Below are positions 1 through 5,997 of a stretch of 7,144 bases of DNA, in pieces. Position numbers and translations under genes: made by a program. Positions within the stretch are counted from its first letter, which is position 1; each line of letters starts with the position of its first letter. Source of the stretch: Candidatus Geothermarchaeota archaeon (lineage in GTDB: Archaea; Thermoproteota; Nitrososphaeria; Geothermarchaeales; JDFR-13); the NCBI GenBank assembly GCA_015522055.1, contig WAMZ01000158.1, positions 1-7,144 of the forward strand, in the 5' to 3' direction. The notes under the pieces are model-generated. The model was given only the letters and a program-made list of their open reading frames with translations. It did no database searches and was not told the DNA's origin.

Positions 1-466
1 ATGCATATGCTAGGGGCCCAAGTATCCTAACATCTCTATGAGCATATTTAATGCCTATGTCGTCATTGAAGTATGAGTTGTGGACTATCCTGCCCTCCTC
101 ATCCTCATCTTCCTTTAGGCTTGAGACTAGGCCGCCGATCAATATGAGTCTCTTGGCTCCGCTGTCCACCATCCATTTGATTATCTTCTTGAGGAGGTTT
201 GCCCCAGCCTTGTTCAACGGTATATCCTCTATTCTTATTAGGCCGTAGTTCTCCATGGAATATATCTCTATTGGGTAGTGTAGGTCTCTATCATCGCCTA
301 CTATGACTACTGGATGTATGTAGCTGGTTTCAACTAATCCCCTCTTCTTGAATGGTAGGTGGCGGAGTAGGTATAGTATGGAATAATATCCAACCTGCCC
401 TATGCCTCTAAACCCCATTATGAATGTCTCGGGCACCCCATCTCCATGGAAGACTATTTTGACCAA
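1..466 (-). CDS. PAC2-family protein (proteasome-assembly-chaperone-like), C-terminus beyond window
   Basis: This is the N-terminal 155 codons of a PAC2-family protein; the gene continues past the left edge. The family includes eukaryotic proteasome assembly chaperone 2 and archaeal homologues (COG2047/COG1938 type), some of which chaperone proteasome assembly; the role of this copy is not established. Visible family features are a first strand (MVKIVF), the glycine-rich loop GFRGIGQVGY near residues 18-27, a strand ending VVIVGDD, and a later helix-strand segment KWMVDSGAKRLILIGG. I chose the TTG at 466 as start: it keeps the first beta strand, a stop codon lies four codons upstream in frame, and a strong Shine-Dalgarno GGTGAGG sits 7 nt before it. 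The first in-frame ATG (418) would delete the first strand. The gene is transcribed divergently from the beta-CASP nuclease gene. The family call is fairly secure; the function is inferred. Confidence 0.8.
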   Translation of the reverse strand, partial: MVKIVFHGDGVPETFIMGFRGIGQVGYYSILYLLRHLPFKKRGLVETSYIHPVVIVGDDRDLHYPIEIYSMENYGLIRIEDIPLNKAGANLLKKIIKWMVDSGAKRLILIGGLVSSLKEDEDEEGRIVHNSYFNDDIGIKYAHRDVRILGPLAYA

Positions 467-605
467 GTCCTCGCCTCACCCTAGCATCGGCTTCTATTAT
501 TTTTTATACCGCTATCTATATAAAGGCTTATAGTTAAGACTAAAGAGAGGGTAAAGACTTAATAATATGTAAATACTGTAATATGGTATCCGTGGTGTTT
601 GGTCT
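467..605. promoter_or_regulatory. Divergent promoter gap between the PAC2-family and aCPSF2 genes
   Basis: This gap separates two divergent genes and is clearly more A+T-rich than the flanking coding DNA. On the minus strand, TATAAAAAATAA (508 to 497) is a good TATA-box candidate: a start about 26 nt downstream would fall near 475-480, giving a short leader that contains the GGTGAGG site. On the plus strand, TATATAAA (517-524) is the best TATA match and would give a leader of roughly 60 nt before the GTG at 606; TTAATAATAT (559-568) is a weaker alternative with a much shorter leader. GGTG at 594-597 could serve as ribosome binding site for the plus gene. Start sites are inferred from spacing only. 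Confidence 0.5.
474..480 (-). promoter_or_regulatory. Shine-Dalgarno site of the PAC2-family gene
   Basis: GGTGAGG read on the minus strand matches the archaeal anti-SD (AUCACCUCC) and lies 7 nt before the TTG at 466. It supports this non-ATG start over the downstream ATG at 418. The TGA within this motif is also the in-frame stop that limits the reading frame upstream. Confidence 0.65.
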
Positions 606-1871
606 GTGAAGGTGAAGTTCTTAGGCTCACCTGAGGTCGTTGGCAGGGCGGCCATCCTTGTAAGCTCGGGTGGCAAAAATATCATTATGGATTATGGGGT
701 TGAGATGACTAGGCCGCCTAAGTTCCCCATTAGCTTCCCCCCAAAGGATTTACATGCACTCATACTTACCCATGCACACCTAGACCATATCGGGGCGTCT
801 CCATATCTATATGTTAGCTGGGGGATGCCCCTATATCTAACTAAGCCTACCCTAGAGTTGTCTGAGGTCCTTATAAAGGACTTTATAAAGCTGTCTGGTG
901 AGTACCTACCCTATGAATTCATCGACTTTACGTATATGGCTCAGAATGCCGAGTTCGTAGATTATAGGCGTGAGTTTAAGGTGCCTGGGACGGACTTCAA
1001 GGTGGAGTTTAGGGACGCCGGCCATATACCTGGTAGTGTCCAGGTCATCGTTACGGCCGATAATAAGAAGATTCTCTACACCTCTGACATGAATACTTAT
1101 GAGACGCGTCTCCAGAAGCCGGCTGACCTAGACTTTGATGAGGAGTTTGATATGGTTATTATCGAGAGTACCTATGGATACAAGGATCACCCTAAGAGGT
1201 CTAATCTGGAGAAGGCATTTATTGAGAAGGTTAGGGAGGTTATTGAGGATAAGGGTACTGTCTTGGTGCCGGCGTTCGCCGTCGCTAGGAGTCAGGAGAT
1301 ACTCTTAGTCCTGAGGAGTAGAGGCTTCGATGGTAAGATAGTTATGGATGGGATGGCGCTTGAGGTTACTGAGATCCTCCTAAGGAATAAGGAGTTCATC
1401 AAGTCTCCTAGGTCGCTTAAGAAGGCGTTTGGTAGGGTTAAGAAGGTTAGGAGGTGGAGGGAGCGTAGAAAGGTTGTTAAGGAGAACTGTGTAATTATCG
1501 CCCCCGCTGGTATGCTTGGTGGAGGCGCCGCCGTATTCTATTTATCGAAGATATATAAGAATCCGAAGAATGGGATATTCTTGGTCGGCTACCAGGCCCC
1601 CGGTACACCTGGGCGCACTCTCCTTGAGGAGGGGGTTGTCCAGGTGGAGGATGTTACTGGTAAGACTAAGGCTAAGAAATATTATTTCGAGTTTTCATCC
1701 CACACCGATAGGAGTGGGCTTAAGGAGGTTTTATCCCGCCTGTCTGGAGACCCTGTAATCACCATTGTTCATGGTGAGGAGGAGGGTAGGCTGGGTTTGA
1801 AGGAGGTTGCTGAGGAGCTTGGTTTCAAGACGTATCTACCCGAGACTGGTGATTTATATGTATTCGATTAG
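606..1871 (+). CDS. Beta-CASP metallo-beta-lactamase ribonuclease, KH-less aCPSF2 type
   Basis: This is a predicted zinc-dependent RNase of the CPSF73/RNase J superfamily (COG1236), expected in the cytoplasm and acting in RNA 3'- or 5'-end processing and decay. The 421-residue length without N-terminal KH domains fits archaeal aCPSF2 rather than aCPSF1. The metallo-beta-lactamase core shows D29 (DYG), the zinc motif HAHLDH at 56-61, H140 in DAGHIPGS and D161 in TSDMN. The beta-CASP part shows motif A E187 (IESTYG), a conserved VPAFAVARSQE segment (221-231), GYQAPGTPGR (328-337), motif B H366 (SSHTD) and motif C H389 (VHGE). All catalytic positions known from CPSF73 are present, so it should be active. 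The GTG start at 606 has GGTG 8 nt upstream and an in-frame TAA at 579; a second GTG at 612 is possible. Some crenarchaeal members have been described as 5'-3' exonucleases, so endo- versus exonuclease mode cannot be decided here. Confidence 0.93.
   Translation: MKVKFLGSPEVVGRAAILVSSGGKNIIMDYGVEMTRPPKFPISFPPKDLHALILTHAHLDHIGASPYLYVSWGMPLYLTKPTLELSEVLIKDFIKLSGEYLPYEFIDFTYMAQNAEFVDYRREFKVPGTDFKVEFRDAGHIPGSVQVIVTADNKKILYTSDMNTYETRLQKPADLDFDEEFDMVIIESTYGYKDHPKRSNLEKAFIEKVREVIEDKGTVLVPAFAVARSQEILLVLRSRGFDGKIVMDGMALEVTEILLRNKEFIKSPRSLKKAFGRVKKVRRWRERRKVVKENCVIIAPAGMLGGGAAVFYLSKIYKNPKNGIFLVGYQAPGTPGRTLLEEGVVQVEDVTGKTKAKKYYFEFSSHTDRSGLKEVLSRLSGDPVITIVHGEEEGRLGLKEVAEELGFKTYLPETGDLYVFD
1848..1853 (+). 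promoter_or_regulatory. Shine-Dalgarno site of amzA inside the aCPSF2 gene
   Basis: GGTGAT is an exact match to the archaeal anti-SD complement and lies 4 nt before the ATG at 1858. It lies inside the last codons of the nuclease gene and decides the amzA start against longer in-frame options (TTG 1807, GTG 1849). Confidence 0.65.
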
Positions 1872-2412
1872 GGTATGGTATATTGATGGTCTTAGGGAGC
1901 TTGTTGAGCTTAATAGGGAGGTCTTCAATGCAGCCTTCAAATTCTACTTCGATGATAGTTACAAAGTTTCTTTCAGGGAGTTCGGTGGGCTAGATAAGTA
2001 TGCAGACTCTTCTGGTAGGGTTAATGCCAAGAAACTTATACTAGATCCGCCGATAGATGAGGGGGATAAGGATTCTATCGACATATTCCTGGTTGATAAG
2101 GACATTTATCTGCCTGGATTCAGCTACGTATTCGCGGTTACCCACCCGCCACTATCTAGGATAGTTATCAGTCTCTTCAGGCTCCTTAGAAAATATAGCT
2201 TGGTTGAGTTTGAGGAGGAGTCTGTTGTGAAGGAGAGGCTTTTTAAAGAGATTATGCATGAGCTGGGCCACCTAACCGGGCTGGAGCACTGTGATAATAA
2301 GCTGTGTGTAATGTCTTTCAGTAAGAATTTGAAGGAGCTGGATGCAAAGGTGCCCTATCCCTGTGAGAAGTGTATAGAGAAGCTGGAGAAGATATCTAAA
2401 TATAGGCTCTAA
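1858..2412 (+). CDS. amzA: Archaemetzincin-type zinc metalloprotease AmzA
   Basis: The 184-residue length is typical of archaemetzincins, a small metzincin-clan metallopeptidase family found in archaea and some eukaryotes, with no settled cellular substrate. The catalytic zinc motif HELGHLTGLEH spans residues 134-144 (ligands H134, H138, H144; general base E135). The family-specific second zinc site is also complete: C145, C150, C169 and C172 (C-x4-C ... C-x2-C). M152 supplies the Met-turn, 16 residues before C169. No signal peptide or membrane segment is visible, so it should be cytoplasmic. The ATG at 1858 overlaps the end of the upstream nuclease gene by 14 nt and has its own exact SD, so the two genes are probably co-transcribed and translationally coupled. 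Its stop codon overlaps the stop of the opposite-strand L38e gene. The call is firm because of the Cys/His signature. Confidence 0.95.
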   Translation: MYSIRVWYIDGLRELVELNREVFNAAFKFYFDDSYKVSFREFGGLDKYADSSGRVNAKKLILDPPIDEGDKDSIDIFLVDKDIYLPGFSYVFAVTHPPLSRIVISLFRLLRKYSLVEFEEESVVKERLFKEIMHELGHLTGLEHCDNKLCVMSFSKNLKELDAKVPYPCEKCIEKLEKISKYRL

Positions 2413-2609
2413 TATTCCACAATCTCTACCTTCGCATGCTTAAGTATCTCTTCAGCCGTCTTCTCGTCATATAGCTTTATGGTATATAGCCTCCTCTTCA
2501 GCCTAGCCTTTATCTTTATGTACTTTGGCATCCTATTAACCACGATTATCTTCCTTGCATACTTCATCTTCTCTAGAAACTCGTCGACATCCTTTATCTC
2601 CATGGGCAT
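2409..2609 (-). CDS. rpl38e: Large-subunit ribosomal protein L38e (eL38)
   Basis: This encodes a 66-residue basic protein that matches ribosomal protein eL38, shared by eukaryotes and a subset of archaea, mainly crenarchaea, and absent from bacteria. The start MPMEIKDVDEFLEKM resembles the family N-terminus MPxEIKxxxEF; the core YIKIKARLKRRLYTIKL (30-46) corresponds to the rRNA-binding strand with the conserved K-x-K-x-R ... YLYT-like pattern; then comes a short helix (EKTAEEILKHAK) and a final strand VEIVEY. I chose the ATG at 2609 because it fits the family N-terminus and has GGGTGG about 6 nt upstream; a TTG at 2627 would add six residues and an ATG at 2603 would remove two. It is a lone minus-strand gene between two plus-strand operons. 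Its TAG overlaps the amzA TAA (shared bases 2410-2411), so neither transcript can end before entering the other gene. Confidence 0.85.
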   Translation of the reverse strand: MPMEIKDVDEFLEKMKYARKIIVVNRMPKYIKIKARLKRRLYTIKLYDEKTAEEILKHAKVEIVEY

Positions 2610-2717
2610 CCCTGACCACCCAGTCAACAGTTTAAATCTATCTATGAAATATAATGTTTAAAAATCTTTACTAAGATTGATATGCCATCAATATTGTTTA
2701 GTGGTGTTTATTGGGAG
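2610..2717. promoter_or_regulatory. Divergent promoter gap between the L38e and Sua5 genes
   Basis: This A+T-rich gap holds candidate TATA boxes for both directions. On the plus strand TTTAAAAAT (2657-2665) predicts a start near 2685-2690. That lies beyond the ATG at 2682 and favours the ATG at 2718 for the Sua5 gene. On the minus strand TTATATTT (2654-2647) predicts a start near 2624, giving L38e a short leader that includes GGGTGG (2621-2616). A closer minus-strand TTTAAA (2636-2631) would allow a leaderless L38e transcript. Start sites are inferred from spacing only. Confidence 0.45.
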
Positions 2718-3347
2718 ATGGTGTCGATCTGCCCGGTTGAGGAGGATGAGTGTATAGAGTATGCCGCGGAGACGGTATCGAGAGGGGGTGTAATAATATA
2801 TCCCACCGACACCGTATACGGCATAGGCGGGGATCCATTTAATATAAGCACGGTCTCCAGGGTGCTGCATCTGAAGAAGAGGGTTAGGCGGCCCTTCCCT
2901 ATATTGGCCTCAGATACCGATTATGCATTTAAACTAATTTACTATAGTGATGTTGTTGGAGAGTTGGCTAGGAGGTATTGGCCTGGGGCCCTAACCATAG
3001 TCTCTAGGGCGAGGGTCTGTGTTCCGGCGGCCCTTGGCCATCGTTCTATAGGGGTTAGGGTGCCTGGCCTTGGGAGGCTCAGGAGCCTCATCGATATGGC
3101 AGGCGGCTACTTAATAGGTACGTCGGCTAATGTAACTGGTTTATCCCCGGCTAAGACGGTGTCTGAGGCCGTCCTATACTTTGGGGATTCTATAGACTTA
3201 TATCTAGATGGGGGGCTTGCGAATGGCTCTCCATCGACGGTCGTTGAGGTTGGAGATGGTTATATTAGGGTTTTGAGGAAGGGTTTATTAGATACTGGTT
3301 TAATACGGGATTTATGCATGGATATGGGGCTGGATTACTATGAGTAA
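2718..3347 (+). CDS. sua5: Short Sua5/YrdC/TsaC-type L-threonylcarbamoyladenylate synthase
   Basis: The enzyme condenses threonine, bicarbonate and ATP into threonylcarbamoyl-AMP, the first step of the universal tRNA modification t6A37; KEOPS then transfers the group to ANN-decoding tRNAs. The 209 residues cover only the YrdC domain, without the C-terminal Sua5 domain, as in TsaC. Motifs visible: YPTDTVYGIGGD (28-39), the basic loop KKRVRRPFP (53-61), WPGALT (88-93), SIGVRVPG (110-117), GTSANVTG (134-141) and PSTVVEV (172-178). I prefer the ATG at 2718 because the domain then begins about 22 residues before the conserved RGG, as usual, and because the likely TATA box puts the transcript start near 2685-2690. 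The ATG at 2682 would add 12 residues (MPSILFSGVYWE) without family similarity. The gene overlaps the downstream THUMP gene by 8 nt, so it starts a probable tRNA-modification operon. Confidence 0.92.
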   Translation: MVSICPVEEDECIEYAAETVSRGGVIIYPTDTVYGIGGDPFNISTVSRVLHLKKRVRRPFPILASDTDYAFKLIYYSDVVGELARRYWPGALTIVSRARVCVPAALGHRSIGVRVPGLGRLRSLIDMAGGYLIGTSANVTGLSPAKTVSEAVLYFGDSIDLYLDGGLANGSPSTVVEVGDGYIRVLRKGLLDTGLIRDLCMDMGLDYYE

Positions 3348-3864
3348 GTTTAATATTATTGTAACTTGCCAGAGGAATAGGGAGGATGTGGCTATACATG
3401 AGCTTGAGTCTATATTCTTCCTCTTGGGTGACCCCGATGCAAGGTTTAGGAAGAGCCATGTTAGGGGCCTGATCCTGGGATGGACAAACCTAGATATACA
3501 TAGGTTACATAAGGAGCTGCTGGAGTTGATTAGGGAGAGGCCGTTCGATTTTAGGAACACTAAGCGTTATATACCTATTGATAAGGTGGTTGAGACCGAT
3601 GTTGAGGCCATTAGGGATGCCGCCCTTGAGCTTGCTAAGTCGATTCCCGAGGAAGCTACCTATAAGATATCGGTGGAGAAGAGGTTTAGTGAGTTATCTT
3701 CTAGGGAGTTGATAGATGCCATAGCCCCCAATGTAGATAGGAAGGTTTCACTTGAGAATCCCGATTATATACTGCTTATCGAGATTGTGGGTAATAAGAC
3801 TGGGGTCTCACTGATAAGGCCTGAGGAGATTATTAGTGTAGATAAGGTTATATTTAGTGATTAA
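3340..3864 (+). CDS. THUMP-domain RNA-binding protein, Tan1-like (COG1818)
   Basis: This is a 174-residue protein of the archaeal COG1818 type, homologous to yeast Tan1, which binds tRNA and helps the Nat10/Kre33 acetyltransferase make N4-acetylcytidine at position 12 of tRNA-Ser and tRNA-Leu. The THUMP region covers roughly residues 75-160: RYIPIDKVVETD, then TYKISVEKRFSELSSRELID, KVSLENPDYILLIEIVG and TGVSL. No catalytic domain (methyltransferase, thiolase or acetyltransferase) is fused, so it should act as an adapter. The N-terminus (FNIIVTCQRNREDVAIHEL) matches the usual COG1818 start. The gene begins inside the last codons of the Sua5 gene (8 nt overlap) with only a weak SD-like GGGGCTGG, so translation probably depends on coupling. 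The family is secure; the acetylation-adapter role is transferred from yeast and unproven here. Confidence 0.85.
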   Translation: MSKFNIIVTCQRNREDVAIHELESIFFLLGDPDARFRKSHVRGLILGWTNLDIHRLHKELLELIRERPFDFRNTKRYIPIDKVVETDVEAIRDAALELAKSIPEEATYKISVEKRFSELSSRELIDAIAPNVDRKVSLENPDYILLIEIVGNKTGVSLIRPEEIISVDKVIFSD

Positions 3865-3883
3865 TGGCTAAGTAGGTCATAAT

Positions 3884-5008
3884 ATGAGGAGGATAGGGTT
3901 TATAGTCAATCCATACTCGGGTATCGGCGGTATACTGGGTTTGAAGGGGAGTGATGGTGTTAGGGAGATAATAGGGGTTGGGGAGCCGCGTTACCTGAGG
4001 GGGGTTGTTAGGGCCGAGGAATTCATAGGGTACTTGGCTAACGTGGATCTGCCTAATGAGGTTAGGTTTGTGGTTCCCAGGGGGTTTATGGGTAGCTTTA
4101 TCCTAGAGTCGTCTGGAATTGAATATATAGCTTTGGACTATCCAAGTCATGAGCCAACCATATCTATGGACACTGTGATTTCCGTATCGATGTTATGTAG
4201 GGAGGGTGTCGAAGCCATCGTCTTCGTTGGTGGCGATGGGACGGCTAGGGATATATATACTGGGCTGAGGCACTATGGAGACCTATCCCTGCCGGTACTA
4301 GGGGTTCCCTCGGGGGTTAAGGTATTTAGTGGGGTGTTCGCGGTTAGACCGTTGGAGGCCGCGAGGCTCCTATCCATGTTCTTGAGGGGTGAGGCCTCTA
4401 TAGTTGATGGTGATGTGGTTGATGTTGATGAATATTCTTATAGGCGTGACATACTAAATATTAGGCTCTATGGCTCTCTAAGGGTTATATATGGAAGTGG
4501 ATTGGTCCAGGGTAGTAAGGATGTATCCGTATCTGGTGGGGATGGGGATAAGGAGGCTATAGCAAGGTATGTTGTTGAGGAGTTGATGGGCGACGGTATC
4601 TATATATTGGGTCCAGGCTCGACGGTGAAGGCTGTTGCGGATATATTGGGTGTGGAGAAGACTTTACTGGGCGTCGATGTATATTCTAGGGATTTCTATA
4701 TGAGGGATGTGTCTGAACAGGACTTGTGGAGGATAGTCAATAGATATAGAGATGTCTATATTATATTGTCGCCTATTGGTAGGCAGGGCTTTATCCTGGG
4801 TAGGGGGAATTTGCAGATCAGCCCGAGGGTCTTGAGGAGGGTTGGTAGGGATAACTTGATTATATTGGCTAGTAGGAGGAAGTTGGGGAGCCTCGATGGA
4901 GGTGTTTTGAGGATTGATACTGGGGATCCTGAGCTTGATAGGGAGCTACGTGGCTACTATAGGGTTGTGGTTGGGTATAGGGAGTTTAGGTTTGTAAGGG
5001 CTGTTTAA
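3884..5008 (+). CDS. ATP-NAD kinase family protein (COG3199), substrate uncertain
   Basis: This 374-residue protein has the diacylglycerol kinase/NAD kinase fold. The N-terminus GFIVNPYSGIGGILGLKGSDG (5-25, shown by its key residues N9, P10, G13, G15, G16, K21 and D24) and the nucleotide-binding FVGGDGTARDI (114-124) are hallmarks of COG3199; GVPSGVKVFSGVFA (140-153) and GPGST (243-247) are further conserved segments. This branch is much larger than classical NAD kinase and related to AcoX; members are usually annotated by homology only, so phosphorylation of NAD is possible but not shown by the sequence. The start ATG 3884 is preceded by AGGTCAT (one mismatch to AGGTGAT). It lies 19 nt after the THUMP stop and is probably the third gene of the Sua5 operon. 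Its stop abuts the stop of the opposite-strand gene with no spacer. Confidence 0.8.
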   Translation: MRRIGFIVNPYSGIGGILGLKGSDGVREIIGVGEPRYLRGVVRAEEFIGYLANVDLPNEVRFVVPRGFMGSFILESSGIEYIALDYPSHEPTISMDTVISVSMLCREGVEAIVFVGGDGTARDIYTGLRHYGDLSLPVLGVPSGVKVFSGVFAVRPLEAARLLSMFLRGEASIVDGDVVDVDEYSYRRDILNIRLYGSLRVIYGSGLVQGSKDVSVSGGDGDKEAIARYVVEELMGDGIYILGPGSTVKAVADILGVEKTLLGVDVYSRDFYMRDVSEQDLWRIVNRYRDVYIILSPIGRQGFILGRGNLQISPRVLRRVGRDNLIILASRRKLGSLDGGVLRIDTGDPELDRELRGYYRVVVGYREFRFVRAV

Positions 5009-5422
5009 TCACTTCCTCTCCTTCTCTATGGTTAGCCTGAATATGGCTGTCTCGCTTAGCATATCGTCACCCGTCTTTTTGGGTATCTCTGCCTCCTCGA
5101 GGCCTAATTTAGGCGGCTCCCTCGATATTATTATGAGTAGTTTAGCATCATTCTCCTCTAGTTTATCGACTATATTGGATATCTGGCTCTCTCTGAGTAG
5201 GAATGCTGCATACCTCAGGTTCTTATTTCTGATCCACTTCTTGATGTGGATTGTGTCTATGTAGTGGTAGAATGCATTTATAACTTGTCTGAGGCTCACC
5301 ACATACTTTCTTGGTATGATGAGGCATATCTCGTATTTGGGGCTGCATAGTTTCTCTATGTCACTGTGCTCTGGGCATCTATATATGGCTATATAATAGT
5401 TTAGTAGGTCTTCCTTAATCAT
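5009..5422 (-). CDS. Small protein resembling KEOPS subunit Cgi121 (tentative)
   Basis: This 137-residue protein has no diagnostic catalytic motif. Its layout resembles archaeal Cgi121 (Kae1-associated, COG1617): a strand ending in a small hydrophobic turn and helix (PRKYVVSLRQVINAFYHYI, 37-55), an IRNKNLR segment (64-70), then AAFLLRESQISNIVDKL (72-88), matching the family pattern of I-x-N, a hydrophobic helix and a QI-containing segment, then the strand KLLIIIS. The C-terminus (DDMLSETAIFRLTIEK) is like the last helix of Cgi121, where the protein touches Bud32. If so, it would bind tRNA for KEOPS, which completes the t6A pathway begun by the Sua5 gene in this window. It is last in the minus-strand cluster, overlapping the phosphoribosyltransferase gene by 4 nt (ATGA). 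The assignment rests on pattern resemblance only; otherwise treat it as a conserved hypothetical. Confidence 0.5.
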   Translation of the reverse strand: MIKEDLLNYYIAIYRCPEHSDIEKLCSPKYEICLIIPRKYVVSLRQVINAFYHYIDTIHIKKWIRNKNLRYAAFLLRESQISNIVDKLEENDAKLLIIISREPPKLGLEEAEIPKKTGDDMLSETAIFRLTIEKERK

Positions 5423-5991
5423 TTCCCAGACTCCAGGAATTTATTTAATATCTTTATGAGCTCCTCATTCGACTCTATCTCCCTACGGAACTTGTCCCAG
5501 CTATCTATCTTGAATAGTTGCTGGGCGGTCTCGATGAATTCCCATGGGAATATTATCCATGCATCGGTGGTCTGGCTGTAGAAGTCTATCTTGGCCTTGT
5601 TCCAGGGCTTTACATATATGACGGCTGTATAGACGTTCTTTGCACCCTTCTCCAGTAGGTGTAGCCTAACCGCCTCTAGGGTCTCCCCAGTATCGGCTAC
5701 ATCATCAACCAATAATATATTCTTATTCATAACCTCTTCATCGGGTATGGATGTGTATATGATGGGTTTCTCCAGCCTAACATTGGGGCCTGAGTAGAAT
5801 CCGGCTGCGACTATCTTTATATCGGGTATTAGGAGGAGGTCGCTGAGGAATCTAGCTGGTATCAATCCTCCCCGCGATATCCCGACTATCGTATCTATCT
5901 TCAGTTTCCTATTCTTTATCTGTGTGGCTATATCTATTAGGAATGAGTATATCTGGTTTAGTGTTGGGAGTATGAAGGTTAGGTCACTCAT
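5419..5991 (-). CDS. Purine-type phosphoribosyltransferase (COG2236-like)
   Basis: This 190-residue type I phosphoribosyltransferase is expected to join PRPP to a nucleobase, most likely a 6-oxopurine (guanine, xanthine or hypoxanthine), in cytoplasmic purine salvage. The PRPP-binding loop is complete: ILLVDDVADTGETLE (92-106) with the paired acidic residues D96-D97. The pyrophosphate loop is GISRGGLIPAR (37-47), and TDAWIIFPWE (142-151) is the aromatic stretch typical of the archaeal COG2236 branch, which probably lines the base pocket. The ATG at 5991 lies 6 nt after the stop of the upstream ubiquitin-like gene; the SD GGAGG (6006-6002) lies inside that gene. The stop overlaps the start of the next gene as ATGA. 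Base specificity cannot be read from the sequence. Confidence 0.88.
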   Translation of the reverse strand: MSDLTFILPTLNQIYSFLIDIATQIKNRKLKIDTIVGISRGGLIPARFLSDLLLIPDIKIVAAGFYSGPNVRLEKPIIYTSIPDEEVMNKNILLVDDVADTGETLEAVRLHLLEKGAKNVYTAVIYVKPWNKAKIDFYSQTTDAWIIFPWEFIETAQQLFKIDSWDKFRREIESNEELIKILNKFLESGK

Positions 5992-5997
5992 CCCTAT

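Noticed and set aside
51..248. Plus-strand open frame of 65 codons
   Set aside because: It lies antisense to the PAC2-family gene, which has clear family motifs and a strong SD; the translation of this frame is low-complexity Ser-rich with no recognisable family.
1807..1857. Longer N-terminus for amzA from TTG 1807
   Set aside because: It would deepen the overlap with the nuclease gene and add 17 residues; the ATG at 1858 has an exact GGTGAT and gives the usual family length.
2682..2717. Longer N-terminus for the Sua5-like protein from ATG 2682
   Set aside because: The extra residues lack similarity to the YrdC domain, and the likely TATA box at 2657-2665 places the transcript start after this ATG. 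It remains possible if the transcript is leaderless.
4400..4435. Short GAT/GTT-rich repeat and a TTGATGA that looks like a C/D-box C motif
   Set aside because: It encodes DGDVVDVDE in the kinase gene, and no suitable D-box CTGA follows at sRNA distance, so it is codon composition rather than an RNA gene.
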